Origin: Sanderia malayensis | Taxonomy: Eukaryota; Cnidaria; Scyphozoa; Semaeostomeae; Pelagiidae | Length of the DNA: 64,000 nucleotides | Direction: 5' to 3' | NCBI GenBank assembly: GCA_013076295.1 | Contig: RQOL01000906.1 | Coordinates: 2,170,001 to 2,234,000, forward strand | Position numbers and translations under genes: made by a program | Shown: one piece after another, positions 46,401 through 58,030 of the stretch | Layout of the letters: each line of letters starts with the position of its first letter | Numbering within the stretch: the stretch's first letter is position 1 | The notes under the pieces: generated by a model | Told to the model about the DNA's origin: nothing | Databases searched by the model: none | What the model saw: the letters and a program-made list of their open reading frames with translations, nothing else

Positions 46401-48994
46401 AGAATTATAATCTACCCTGCTCTACGGACAGTGTTAATAATGTTTTGTTCAATTATCAACCTATTGCTTTGACGATAAAATGGTCACACGAGTATTACAA
46501 ATGAGACATGACACAGCACAGAATAATAAACCAATCTGCTATTCTAGGGACGAAGGTAATATCTGCCCCTAGAACAGCACAAGATACAACACATTCCCCA
46601 GTCTATGCGTTTTTCGAATTTTCGAATCACTCTTATCACATCTTATTCTCAGGAAAATGCGGTTGAAATTGTGGCACAAGAGATGGTCACAGATATGCCT
46701 TCATCGTTTGGAGAAAGCTTTCTGGATTTGGCGGGGGTTTCAATGGCAAAAGCGGCCGCAGAGAGCTGTTACGGGCAAGCGGGGCTTCAACCGAACGACA
46801 TAGACGTATTGGAAGTCCATGACTGCTTCTCGTGCAATGAGGTACAGTATTTACCCTATATGGATTTAATGTCCACATGGCCTCTTTGGTTATTGTGACG
46901 GATTGAAACCTGGTGGCTTTGTCAAAAAAACCTTTGTTTTATATTTTATATTGCTGGATCTTGATATTACCTATCTATCTACTTTCCTCTCAGTATAATG
47001 AGCCAAGGAAATGGTCCTGTTATTTACTGATTTCTTTTAGTTATTTATGTATGAAGCATTGGGTTTGTGTAAAGAAGGCTTTGGTGGTAAGCTAATTGAC
47101 GACGCGAAGTGGATTCGAAGCACAAATGGTTTGTGGCACTTAGTCTCACTTTTCCCACTCATTGTCTGATACTCGTTATATCTCTTCTACAATCTTGGAA
47201 TGCATGCAATACGTATTGTCTGCTTTATTCTTTAACATTGATTACACAAATGCTTGTAACAGAAAGGCAAATCTACGCCAGTTGATAAGTGTTAATCAAA
47301 TAAGCCTGAAGATTCATCGATAAAAAATCATCTGATACCATATTGTCTCGCTTTTTCTCCATTTTCGTGATCATTTCAAATCATTCTTGTCGGGAATCTC
47401 AAGGGAAACAAAACACTCTGCCTTCATCGTGGTCACTTTAAGACAGAGCGTTTTGTGTGTATTTCACAATTTTCATTAATCAATTAATCAGCTCTCTGGT
47501 ATGACTCTATGTTTCAAAAGGCAGCTATAAGGGCACCCCTGTATATACCCTTGCTTGGGAATTACCTAACTACGTAAGCCACTAAAGTGACATGTTTAAT
47601 CAAAAGAATAAACAGAATAGTATGGTTTTGTTCCAATGTTTTACAGTTTCTGGTACGATTTCGTTGTTTTGGGCTTTGGTTGTGTAACAATCCGTTTGAT
47701 AACGAGGCTATTGCGTAGTCCCACACTGCTCTTTGTTGTCACGCTAACTGGCACTAGTTTCCGTACTTATAAATCAGCATATTTTGTTCTGAATTTTGTG
47801 TGTGTAATGCTAACCCTTATTTCTGACAGCAGTTATTAACGTCCAACTAATGTTTTCCAGGAATAGAGCTCATTAACTGGTAATTAAGTCTTTTTGTCAT
47901 GACCTTAGTACGAGTTATAAGTTATCAACTCTTAGTTTGTGTTATAATGTATCGTATTCCGTATAAAACGGAGGAAACAAAATATAATAATAAGAATAGA
48001 ATACATTGACAGTCTCAGCGCCTTTGTAACAAAGCAACAAGTGACCATCACCGAACTCATCCAACTGACATGGCTGTTTTGAAGTTACGGGGCAATCAAA
48101 GGATTTAAAACCAATCTTAAAGATTAAATTGCAGCTTATTAAGTTTCTTTCACACATGCATGCTTCTCCTTAATATTTGTTTCCACATATCTGTATTGTT
48201 TTATCCAACTGTGTACCCTAACCTGACATTGTTACTTGAATCGTCTAGGTGGAGAGCTTTGTCTTCTTAACGACCGGTGGATTGTGAACCCTTCCGGCGG
48301 TCTAGAATCAAAAGGTTCGGAATCTCATCTAGATTCCTATATAAAAATTTGTATTAATTCGCTTTCGATGTTATTTATGTACAGTTTTATTATTTATTTA
48401 ACATTGTTTATTTATTCTACTCCCCCAAGGTCATCCGATTGGTGCAACAGGGCTGGCTCAATGTGCTGAACTAAACATGCAGGTATTCTTTTCACTTAGG
48501 CATCTCGGATGCCTAAGTTACACAGTTAATATAGTATATTATGCAAGAATAATGTTATATAACTTAATTGGAATATTGATTGGGTAGTTAATGCAATTAG
48601 GCATTGACTGGACGACTATTTATCTCGAACTCCTTTGATGTCTCATCTCTGGAATTTGTCTGGGTTGGATTTATTTGTTTCATGCATGCTTCTAATTTGA
48701 CTCGAGGCCTCGTTATGTTACGTCGGGAAACTCAGACCGAACACTTTGACATCAACTGTATTATTCTATAGACTCTGCATTCTGCATATGTATTTCCTTT
48801 ATTTGTCGTGTTGCATTTTCTGTCTTTCTCCTTCGCAGTTGCGTGGATTGGCTGGGCAGCGGCAGGTAGACGGTGCACGTGTCGCAATGCAACACAATTA
48901 TGGTATCGGTGGAGCTGCAGTTGTTACAATATATAAGAAATATGACAAACCTTGTAAAACTGAAGCGACTAGTGTAATTAACTCGAAATTGTAA
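43447..48994 (+). CDS. SCP2: Peroxisomal SCPx-type 3-ketoacyl-CoA thiolase (no SCP2 domain)
   Basis: About 430 residues in 12 exons, starting [19 protein letters not shown]. The thiolase motifs are [15 protein letters not shown] with the nucleophilic Cys (about 44310), [27 protein letters not shown] with the active-site His/Cys region (about 46806-46841), [15 protein letters not shown] (about 48431-48475) and [12 protein letters not shown] (about 48891-48926). These match the thiolase half of SCPx, which cleaves branched-chain and bile-acid-type 3-ketoacyl-CoAs in peroxisomes. The protein ends Asn-Ser-Lys-Leu-stop, a canonical PTS1 signal. In vertebrates SCPx continues into an SCP2 sterol-carrier domain; here the gene stops at the thiolase and puts SKL there instead. 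The exon ending at 44392 uses a GC donor (TTAG|GCAAGT) spliced to 44754, restoring LVLGFEKM. Confidence 0.92.
45623..45664. mobile_element. Perfect 42-bp palindrome, probable micro-foldback element
   Basis: CAGAGTCAATAGAAGTGAGG continues as its exact reverse complement around a central GGATCC, with no loop. CACCAGT stands on both sides (45616-45622 and 45665-45671), consistent with a 7-bp (possibly 8-bp with offset) target-site duplication. It lies in an SCPx intron. Confidence 0.7.
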
Positions 48995-49118
48995 TTGAAA
49001 ATTATGTTGAAGAAATATGGATGTGAAAAGATATTGCGTGTCTATTTTTCTTGTTTCCCTGTATCATGTGCTGTCAGCTTCGGAAACCATTGAGCATAAA
49101 AACTTATCAAGTCTATTA

Positions 49119-49213
49119 CCGTAAATCCTCGAATTGGCCCCCTTCGAATAAGCCCCCCTCTGAAAATATGAAAAATAAATAAGCCCCCAGGGGGCTAATT
49201 CGAGGATTTACGG
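49119..49213. mobile_element. 95-bp MITE (CCGTAAATCCTCGAAT family) with TA duplication
   Basis: The ends CCGTAAATCCTCGAAT and ATTCGAGGATTTACGG are perfectly inverted and flanked by TA. The interior has G-run/C-run arms (cccccttcgaataagccccc and aataagcccccaggggg). A larger, worn relative lies at about 52472-52725. Confidence 0.85.
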
Positions 49214-49491
49214 TAGTTGTCTAAAGCTTATTCATGTAACGTTTTGCCACTTCTTTCATAGAAGGCTGAAAGCCCCCCGAAAACTGAATATTTCCCTCAA
49301 AAAGCCAACACGCACCGAACTTATAAAAACTTTGTGGTTTTGGGACCCGACCAACGACCACAGGGCATCCAAGTTTTTATTCAACATTAAACATCTGCTC
49401 GAGGCTCCAAGAATGGAATGATATGCTGATACGTTGATTATTCAGCAAAAAAATATTCAACAACTCCTTTTGTCTGCTGCACTGCAATGCA

Positions 49492-52400
49492 ATGGCTGCA
49501 ATAAGTTCTTCTAGTTCAGTTCTTCTCCGCATTGTTGCATCCTCTGTTGCTATTGCGAGAAAATCTGGATCAGCTATAAGAGGCATACTCCAGACAGGCG
49601 ACTTGAAAGTTGTCGATAAGGTAAGCTGCATTATCACCCTTAAAAGGGACCAAACAGCCCAGCAATCAAATCATTGATTAGGCCAATCAAGCCAATTCAG
49701 TCATCTACTTTGCAAGCCAGATAAATTCGTATTCGTCTATAATTTATGTTTCGTATAATTATGTTCATCATGAATCCTTGAATAAGCCTCAGGATTTGAA
49801 ATTTGAATAAGTTCTTGGGAAAGCTTTAAGAGGACTGGATTTGTTTTGAACTTTAAGGGGAGGGGATTTAGTTATTATACCTAAGAATAAAGATAGCAAT
49901 GTTATTGCAAATTTGTTGCCAGAAATGGGGTGTACATGCTAATATTTTGTGACATGGTGTTTACTTGCAGGGGCAACATGAACCCGGAGGAAAATTTGAT
50001 CCCCAAACTGAAGCAGACCGTGCCGCTCAAAGAATCATCATAGGATCATTGACAAAGCAGTTTCCTGGATTGAAAATCATCGGAGAAGAGGTATCCTTCT
50101 TCAATGATTTTTTGTTTGCCTTTATGGTTTGAGCAGCAACTGTCTTAGCTAGTGCTTGTCCTGTGGTGTCAGTTATTGAGATAAGATAAGATAGTTTGAT
50201 GATCTATTTGCTTGTTTCAGGAAGATTGTGATGTAGCAAGTGAGGAGTCATTGGTCACAACTTTAGACGAAGAAGTGATGCAGCAAAAGTGCCCAGATGA
50301 TCTGGCTAAGTTAACAATTGATGATGTAAGAAAAGAATTTCTTCAGATTTATCCTCTCTTGTTGCTGCGAAGCAGCCTTTACTAATCTTGGATATAGGCA
50401 GGAAAATTCGAGATTTGCCTTCTGGAGTCACGTGACCAGAACAATAACTATTGCACAATATTTTGACAATGGCGTTTTTGCTTTCTATCCAATGAGGATT
50501 AAGTTATTGCGGTGATTGACGTGAGTATTGTTCACAGTAAGCAAGGGAGATCTTGCTTTGCATTCAAGCTTTGCCTGGTTTGCTGTGAATGGAAAGCAAA
50601 GGAAATCTACGACATCTACGATATTCATTTATTCTTAACACCTTTTACATTTACTCACTAGAAATGTTTATGTTCATGTTAACTATTTCAACTATATCTC
50701 AAATTCTTTTCAAATCCGAATTGTATCTGTAAACAGTAGTGCCGTGTTGTGGTACAAAGACGTCGTCTACAACAAACACTCCGGCTAACATTTCTACACT
50801 CTTTTTTTTATAAGAATACATACACTTTATAAGAATAACGAGGCTCAAAATTTGTGTAATTTAAGAAAATTTTAAGAATGTCAGGCTCGCGATCTTGTGA
50901 AACTATTATTTTTAGCAGGCATTTTGTATTTTTGAATTGGTGTGCTTTTCACAGGCAATGGTTTTAAATACACTCATCCAAATTTCGATGAAAGTGTTGA
51001 TAAAATCTGTGCTACAGGAAATAAGGACTTATTCTGTTAGCCATTGTAATAGTTCTGCGTTTTTGGCATTGATGATAATAATAGCAGTGTATTGCCATAT
51101 CCGTATTTTCTGCCACGCTAAGAATAATTTAAGAATAATGAGGCTCAGCAAAAAATTAAGTATTCTTATAAAATGAAAAGAGTGTATTTGCCACAGTTTT
51201 CCTCCGCAAATTTCATGTTTTAGAATACTATTAATTTAAGAATTTAACTAAATTCCGTTCGTTTAAAGTCATTTTCACTGACCGAAAGCATTTAGCCATA
51301 TTCAATCACATATTTGTTTATATTATCAAATTTTTTCATACTCAAGAGCAGCACATATTGCATCCTGCAAGTATCTAGTATATATATATTGTGCAGCTGA
51401 AAATTTAAACAAACATTTGCTTGGTTTGTGGCTAATTCTTTTTTATTATTTCTACAGCTAATAGTCTGGGTAGATCCATTAGATGGAACTGCAGAATTTA
51501 CTGAAGGTTAGTGAAACATATGTTAAATATTTCATTACCATAAATGTTCTATCAAGCCAGGGGAGGCTTATTTAATTTTGATGTTGCAGAGGGGGGCTTA
51601 ACAGAGAAAGGGCTTCATAAAATTGTTAAATAAACTTCAGAAAAATGTTTGGGTAAAACAAGTGCAAAATAACTTTTATTAGCTTTTGTGATGTAAGCAA
51701 TCACAATTTTATCATTGTTAATTTTAAAAAGAAGGGGAGTGCTTAAAAGAGGAGGTGGCTTAATTCAAAATCTTGTTTTAAAAGGGGGTTTATAAAGGGG
51801 GATTTAATAGAGAAGGGGCTTGATAGAACCTGAATAGCACAAAAACATGCTAAGCTGTAAGCAATGAGAAAATTAACAATTGATGTTCACCCCATGTTAA
51901 GATGTGTTGGGAAACAATCCTTCTCTTTTGCTTTTTCATTCACTCCTTCATATCATTGTAACGGAGATCACGGCAGCTGAACTAGTTAGTTTTTTTATTA
52001 TTATGGGCCGACCGTGTATGGAAGCTGTGTTATTCTCTTCTGGTTGTGCAAGTATGAGCCATGTTTTCGGCCCGTAAATGGCGGCGTGCAGCACTGCTTT
52101 TGCGATTTGCGCCCAGGGGCGCCGGAAGCATTTTGAGGCGGCGGGGGCAGCTGCTCAAAAGGGGCACATTTTCAAAACCATTTCTTTATTTGACGCATCG
52201 TATTCTAAATGTACGTTCTGCTGTTTTGCTGATGAAAGTGCTACAGAATTGTATAGTTGCCAATGGCGTAGATAAGAAATTTTGTAGGGGGGGGGGGAAT
52301 TCAGATTTTCCGACAAAAATTTAATGAGCATTTTTGTTTCTTCAAGACCATGAATGTAAGATTATGTAATGTAAGAAATTAGCTAGAACTAAACGTAAAC

Positions 52401-53854
52401 ATAAGATATTTTTTTCCGACAAGATCAGCAATTTTCCGACGAAACGCTGTTTAGCTCCACAGTAATATATCCCGTAAATCCTCGCAAAAACGAAATTTTA
52501 GCCTAATTATTGTTCAATATTACGCAAGATAAAAGCTATACAGTGCAGCCAATCAATGAATTTATTGGTTTAAACTTGCTGTTATTTGCAATACCTTCCT
52601 AAAAAACTTCAATGTTTAGAAACCTGGACCCAACATCCTTGCAAATAATTATCAGGATGGGGGCTTATTCGAGGGGAGGGCTTATTCGAAGTAGGGAGAT
52701 TATTCGAGGATTCAAGGATTTATGGTATGGGCAACTCTTGGAGTTCGTTTTTTAATGCGTCTAAATCGATAAGGTCAGAAATGCAGGCTAATTTATTCTT
52801 CACATCCTCTAAAGTTTTAATTTTTTAACATCTTGTCCAAGTAGCACATACCCCATTGAATATGTAACACACAGTGACATTTTCAAAAGGGCACAGTGCT
52901 GCCCCCACTCGCCCCCGTAGCGTCAGGGCAGCTGCCCCCGCTGCCCCCGTGCTTCCGGCGCCCCTGTTTGCGCCGATAAGCAAAACGTAAAGTTCTTGGC
53001 AACCTCAGATTCACTGTTCTTCATTGCCGCGAAAAATTTTGCTCACGCAAAGCAATTTTAAAACAGCCGCTTTTTTGTTTATATTGTTTCTTCTATTGCT
53101 TCGAGCAGAAATATCATCTTGAAGGTTCAGGTTTTATAGTAAAACAAGCAAAGAATCTTTCTCTTCAATAGCGAACACATCAGATGATCGGTAGATAAAT
53201 TAAGAATCGGCGATGTTTAGCCATGTTACTACTGAGCCAATAATGTTCACTCACATTACCGTCCACAAATGCATCTTCACTTTACCTTTATGTACAGGGA
53301 ACCTCGACCACGTGACTGTCTTGATAGGAATATCGGCGCTTGGCCGCTCAGTTGCTGGCGTTATACACCAGCCGTTCTTTCAATACAAAGAAGACCCCGC
53401 GACCGCAGGTCGTACGATTTGGGGCATCGTTGGCTTGAAAGCGTTTGGCATAGAAGAATCCGAACTTGCGTATGGCAGACGGATAGTGACAACAACAAAG
53501 TCACACTCAAACAAGGCGGTGATGGAAGCCGTTGAAGCGGTTGACGCAAGTCGTGTCATACGCACAGGTGGTTCAGGCTACAAAGTCATCCAAGTGATCG
53601 AAGGAGTTGCTGACGCGTACGTGTTCGCGAGTCCCGGATGTAAGAAATGGGACACCTGTGCGTCCGAATCTGTCCTACGCGCCCTCGGCGGGACGTTGAC
53701 TGACATACTTGGCAATGACATTGCTTACGATGATTTGTCTGAGTTTAAGAATTTAACTGGAGTCTTGGCAACAAGATGTGAGCATAGCACCTATGTTGAC
53801 AAGATACCTAATAGTGTGAAGGAAGAGCTAAAGAAATTGTTAAAAAAGCAATAA
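49492..53854 (+). CDS. BPNT1: 3'(2'),5'-bisphosphate nucleotidase 1
   Basis: 319 residues in five exons (49492-49620, 49971-50090, 50221-50325, 51458-51506, 53298-53854). BPNT1 removes the 3'-phosphate from PAP, relieving inhibition of sulfation, and is a Mg2+-dependent, Li+-inhibited enzyme of the inositol-monophosphatase fold. The metal-binding signature is WVDPLDGTAEFTEG (exon 4 into 5), and the second motif is SPGCKKWDTCASESVLRALG (about 53631-53690). TEADRAAQ and IIGEED give the other metal ligands. The usual Lys of DPLDGTKE(Y/F) is Ala here; the Asp ligands are intact. Length matches the human protein. AATAAA overlaps the stop codon (caataaaaac). Intron 4 (51507-53297) contains two dispersed elements, one of them hAT-like. 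Confidence 0.95.
51560..51835. repeat. Dispersed repeat copy (ggggcttaatagag family)
   Basis: The sequence carries ggggggcttaacagag, ggcttaattcaaaatcttgt and ggggcttgatagaacc, matching the copy at 17063-17290 in motif order. A more decayed relative may lie near 49770-49870. Intron 4 of BPNT1. Confidence 0.5.
52114..52966. mobile_element. Non-autonomous hAT-like element with 8-bp TSD
   Basis: The ends CAGGGGCGCCGGAAGCA and TGCTTCCGGCGCCCCTG are perfect inverted repeats. TTTGCGCC flanks both sides (52106-52113 and 52967-52974). CAGGG-type ends plus an 8-bp duplication are the hAT signature. No transposase is recognisable in the 853 bp. It is nested in BPNT1 intron 4 and itself contains a TA-type MITE. 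Confidence 0.9.
52472..52725. mobile_element. Worn MITE nested in the hAT-like element
   Basis: ccgtaaatcctcg at the left and an imperfect inverted counterpart (cgaggattcaaggatttatgg) at the right place it in the same family as 49119-49213. gggggcttattcgagggg motifs are shared. The boundary is approximate. Confidence 0.65.
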
Positions 53855-54129
53855 AAACAAAACCATTCTTACAAATTTCCATTTAATTAAAATGATAAAA
53901 GCCATTTAAGACTGACTGCTATAGATGGAATCACAAATGGCAACATATAGGATAATTTTATGTTCTTATTCGTGTATGAGTTATTGTTGTAATATAATAA
54001 TAATTCATAACACATATATCATATATTACAAAAAATGTATTCACCAGCCAAAAAGTGATGTATTAAAGCTCTATTAGCAATTGAAATGACTTAAATGATG
54101 AGAATCTATAGAGATCTCCCAAGATGAAT
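53855..54129. other. Short tail-to-tail interval BPNT1 / MED20
   Basis: Only 275 bp separate the two stop codons of convergent genes. Their 3' UTRs must share or overlap this AT-rich stretch. Confidence 0.6.
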
Positions 54130-55162
54130 TTACTTTTTGCCAAACTTGAACATTTCTATGTATTGTAACATCTTATCTGCCACACTGTACTGTTTTGTCT
54201 TAGTATCTACAAATGTCTTTGGTGGGTGTGTGACTTGACATTGCTTCTCGTCAACAAATGAATAAACAAACTCCAGCAGTAGTTCCCAGCATTGTGTCAT
54301 GTCACTGCATGCTGCATATTCAAACTGCAATGTCAAATGATATCATCAGTTGCATGCCTATCATTTAAAAAGTTGTAATGAAATATAGGAAAGAGGATAA
54401 ACATATCACCTCACTGATGACTCCTTTTAAATTATTTCCCTGAGACATGGTGCCAATTCTTATTGAAAAATCACCAAAGTCGTACTTCAAACCTTTTGCC
54501 TGGTAGAGAAGAGGGCAAACTTGACTTTATAGATATTCAAGTAAGATTACTGTAGCAGGGTTAGGAGAAGAGTTTCTGCAGGATTCACCTCTATTTTTCC
54601 AGTTTTTCGAGGAGCGTAGAATGCTTTTAGCTTGGCAATCAGAGAATCCATTCCCCGTTCGGCAACAACACAGTTATTGTTGTCCAGTGCAACAAAACTT
54701 ACGCTGGGGTAATCAGAGCTGTGCAGCAGATACATCATTTTTGCAGCATTTTCTTGACAAAAATAAGCAAATAGCATAAGATCAAACTAAAATAAAGCAC
54801 ACAGAGAAAAAAAAGAGATACAAGAGACATATTGTAGTTGCAAGTACCATCCTTGCAATGCAACTACAATAATGGTTCTTACAGTTAATGATGGTTGATA
54901 GAGGTGATTCATTCTTACCTAGATTTTGACTCGAATAATATGTCTCACATTCTACAGACCAGTTTCCACTTCGTTCTGCTCCAGCTAGTTCAATCTTCTT
55001 TTGCAATACATCAATTACTTGCTGGGCACTTTTCCCTTCTGGGATCTCATTCTGCACTAGGCTAAAACATCAACATTTTTTATAGTCATGCATCGATCTA
55101 CATATCTTAGACAATCAGTAGGTAAATAAAAATAAATTCTAAACCCACCATGCTACTCCCAT
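54130..55162 (-). CDS. MED20: Mediator complex subunit 20
   Basis: About 206 residues in five exons. Exon 1 is tiny, encoding MGVA plus two bases (55162 down to a gtgggt donor). Joining to the next exon gives MGVACLVQNEIPEGKSAQQV, which aligns with the conserved MGV-C, PEGKS and QQ start of MED20. Later exons carry NWSVECETYYSSQNLG, MMYLLHSSDYPSVSF, LKYDFGDFSIRIGTMSQG and QCWELLLEFVYSF, ending MLQYIEMFKFGKK before TAA at 54130-54132. The length is close to the human 212 residues. MED20 is a head-module subunit of Mediator and acts in RNA polymerase II transcription in the nucleus. The start codon lies only about 80 bp from a satellite-repeat fragment. Confidence 0.92.
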
Positions 55163-55240
55163 TTTACAACAAAATATTTAGTGCATTGATCATTCACTTC
55201 ATTTCAGGACGACAGATTCATTCAAAATAAAATAAACGCG

Positions 55241-55340
55241 GAGGAGCAGGAGAAAGGTGCCGTGGTGAGAATGCGCAGTACCGAACTTATTGGTATTGCG
55301 CAGGAGCGTATATGACGTGTGGGTATCCATAGTGGCTTAA
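55241..55340. repeat. Isolated monomer of the telomere-motif satellite
   Basis: gcggaggagcaggagaaagg, gtgagaatgcgcagta and gcgcaggagcgtatatgacg to tatccatagtggcttaa match the units of the array at 60069-60838. This is the left remnant of one array, split by the elements from 55341 to 60065. Confidence 0.85.
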
Positions 55341-56215
55341 AGTGCCTCTACACCTTATTTTTTTATTGGCTAAAACTATAGATTCGAATGCGCTGATTCT
55401 GAATCCGTTTATATTTTTTGATATGACAAGTAATTTTTGAGATACGAGGCAACGCGTGCCACTTTTTCGTGGTTAACTTTTAGGACTGGGTCGAGCCAAC
55501 TATGACATCATAGTTGAGCCCAGTTGTGCCCCGTTCATTTTCCCGTACTGAAGCAACAAATTTGACATCGATTTTCTCTCACACGATGGGCTCGATATTT
55601 TCGATATTGACTTTGATGATAAGAAATAGGTCGGCGCATTATGGCATTTGAATTTGAAAGGCTTGCGATGAGTTTGCAGCTGTGGGGAGGAATTTCAAAA
55701 TTCCCATGTAGTGGCTGCTCGTTGTGCTCAGTGGCGGCGGCCGTAGGCCGTGCAATGTTGAAACTGTACGGGAACTGGACGGGGATCACAAGAAGAGCAT
55801 CAAAACATGATTAAAGATTGTTAGATTAGATTTATGTGTGAAACTGGGAAAATATGCCATATCGATGTGTTTTGCTAGCCCATGGAAATACACCCGATAA
55901 ATCAGAATTGCTTTATCAGGATGATCGCCCTAAAACTGTAAGAGAAGGAGATGGATAGATTTCATCAATTCGCAACAACGGAAGAAATTCTATGGACGCA
56001 CGCATCATCATGAATGAAATAAATCAAACAACGAAGCGCAATAATTTCGGTACAATAACGAAATTCATGTGTAGTAATAAGGAATTGTGTTGCAGATTTT
56101 CTACACTTGCTGTTCCAAATGAAAACCGAATCTTTTCAGGCTTCTTCAAACCCCAAAGGTTTAGACTGACACGGATATGATGGCCTAAATTAGATTGCGT
56201 ATATTGAATTTTGAT

Positions 56216-57182
56216 CATAGAGATAGGATATAAGATACACTAGAGTGCGCACTCCAATTGACGCATCAATACAAAAGTTGAAGCATTGGCGGCCATCTTG
56301 TTGGAGGCTCGCGGACGAAATTTACGGTCTGAAGCCTTATAATTCAAATGTAAAATACGTGGATATTATTATAGCTGAAGATCAAATAAATACTCAAATG
56401 TTCCTCAAATCATCGTCGGTTCAACATGTTAAAGTTTTATTCGTGGATCGAATGTATTACTACCATTTCCAGAAGACCATATTTTGCTGTGGAGTGCTCA
56501 GTGAACTCTATATAAGAACTCTCTATATAAGAGTTCTTATATAGAGTTCACTGGGAGTGCTATATGAAAACAGTGGCCTTGGCATTTTGCGATACGAAGT
56601 ACGGGCGAATTTGTATTTTACGGACGACGCCCAAACTAGGTAAATTAGATATCAATTGATACGCAATGATCTCCTGAGTATGAATCTGCAATAAAATTTG
56701 TGCAACACGCCCGCATTCAAAAGTTATGCCCCTTTTTATCGGGGGCCTAGCACCTACAAATCACCGATCGAGAGCAACTAAAGGTGGGCGCAAGTAAAAA
56801 TATTGCTAAAATCTTTTAAATGCAGAGGTCTTTTGTGAATATTATTGCAGATTCGTACTCAGTAGGTCATTTCCGATCGATTGATATTTAATTTACCCTA
56901 TTTGGGGGCAGTCGGTAAAATGGAAGTCCGTCTTTCCAAAAATAGTAGTAATACACTCGATCCAACAACAAAACTTCAATATGTTGAACCGACTATGATA
57001 TTATGAAGGTTCCAATCTTTATTTGAGGTTAAACAATCGTAATATCCACGTAATTCTTGTTCAAAGTATAAGGGTTCAGACCGTGAAATTCTGAAATGAG
57101 CCTCCAACAAGATGGCGTCCAAACTGCGTCACCGCCCGGGGCCTGGTTCGCACTCTAGTGTATATTATATCCTATCTCTATG
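56216..57182. mobile_element. 967-bp element B with 8-bp TSD, nested in A
   Basis: The ends CATAGAGATAGGATATA are inverted and flanked by perfect ATTTTGAT (56208-56215 and 57183-57190). Homology between the arms extends about 270 bp at lower identity (gccatcttgttggaggctc in both). The open frame at 56245-56544 lies in the arm and is not a gene. It is the same family as the 55-bp element at 11499. Confidence 0.87.
56499..56553. mobile_element. 55-bp hAT-like micro-element E nested in B
   Basis: A 23-bp perfect inverted repeat starting CAGTGAACTCTATATAAG surrounds a 9-bp centre, with GGAGTGCT on both sides (56491-56498 and 56554-56561). CAGTG ends and an 8-bp duplication point to hAT. It is as compact a mobile unit as can be recognised by eye. 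Confidence 0.88.
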
Positions 57183-58030
57183 ATTTTGATACACACTTTT
57201 ACTTCATCAGATACACAACAAAAAGATAATAATTCAGATCCAGTCAAATGCCCAGAAAGTTTTCTTTCAATATTTCTTTTCTTGCTCAAATCTCTTCCAC
57301 GGCTTTGAGTGAAAGAGTTCTCAGCCATAGGATCAAATGCATCTCAGGTTCTCCTTCATCGGTATCACTATCATCGGTCTGCTTTACTCTCTACGATACG
57401 ATCAATCCTATCCCCTCGCCATCTTCGCATTCCTCGGCACTGCAATCCCTACTGTCATGAACTACTATCCGACTAACAATGTTAATTTATGGAAACTTTC
57501 TATTCAATTCTGATCACCAACATTGCACAGATACCCACGAATACACATAACGAGACAGACACGCCAAAGCGCAAACACTATTTATTATACTGAATGTAGG
57601 CCTACGCCCGCCGCCACTGAGCACAACAAGCAGGCACTACATGGGAATTTTGTAATTCCTCCCCACAGCTACAATCTCATCGCAAGCCTTTCAAACTCAA
57701 ATGCCATTATGCGCCGACCTATTTCTTATCATCAAAGTCAAAAAAACAAATATCGAGCCCATCGTGTGAGAGAAAATCGCTGTCAGATTTGTTGCTTCAG
57801 TACGGGAAAATGAGCGGGGCACAACTAGGCTCAACTATGATGTCATAGTTGGCTCGACCCAGTCCTAAAAGTTAACCAAAAAAATGGCGAAAATGGCGAA
57901 ACATCGACACTTCACCACGTTATAACTCGTTAACTATACGTCGGATTTAAAAAATATTTTCGGATCTAAAATCAGCAAAGAAAGTTTTATCGATGTAAAG
58001 AATAAAAAAATAAGGTGTAGAGGCACTTTA

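Larger units (their letters stand above)
55341..58027. mobile_element. Long-TIR foldback element A with TTAA target duplication
   Basis: The ends AGTGCCTCTACACCTTATTT and its reverse complement are flanked by TTAA (55337-55340 and 58028-58031). The inverted arms extend about 430-450 bp with a divergent patch near the tips. Both arms contain ggactgggtcgagccaacta, tatgacatcatagttgagcc and a stretch around cttgcgatgag. It has no transposase. TTAA targets fit piggyBac or Kolobok. Element B interrupts it. Confidence 0.8.

Noticed and set aside
36744..55162. Metabolic gene cluster (COQ6, SCPx, BPNT1) working as a pathway
   Set aside because: The enzymes act in different compartments and pathways. 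The order is better explained by chance gene neighbourhood in an animal genome.
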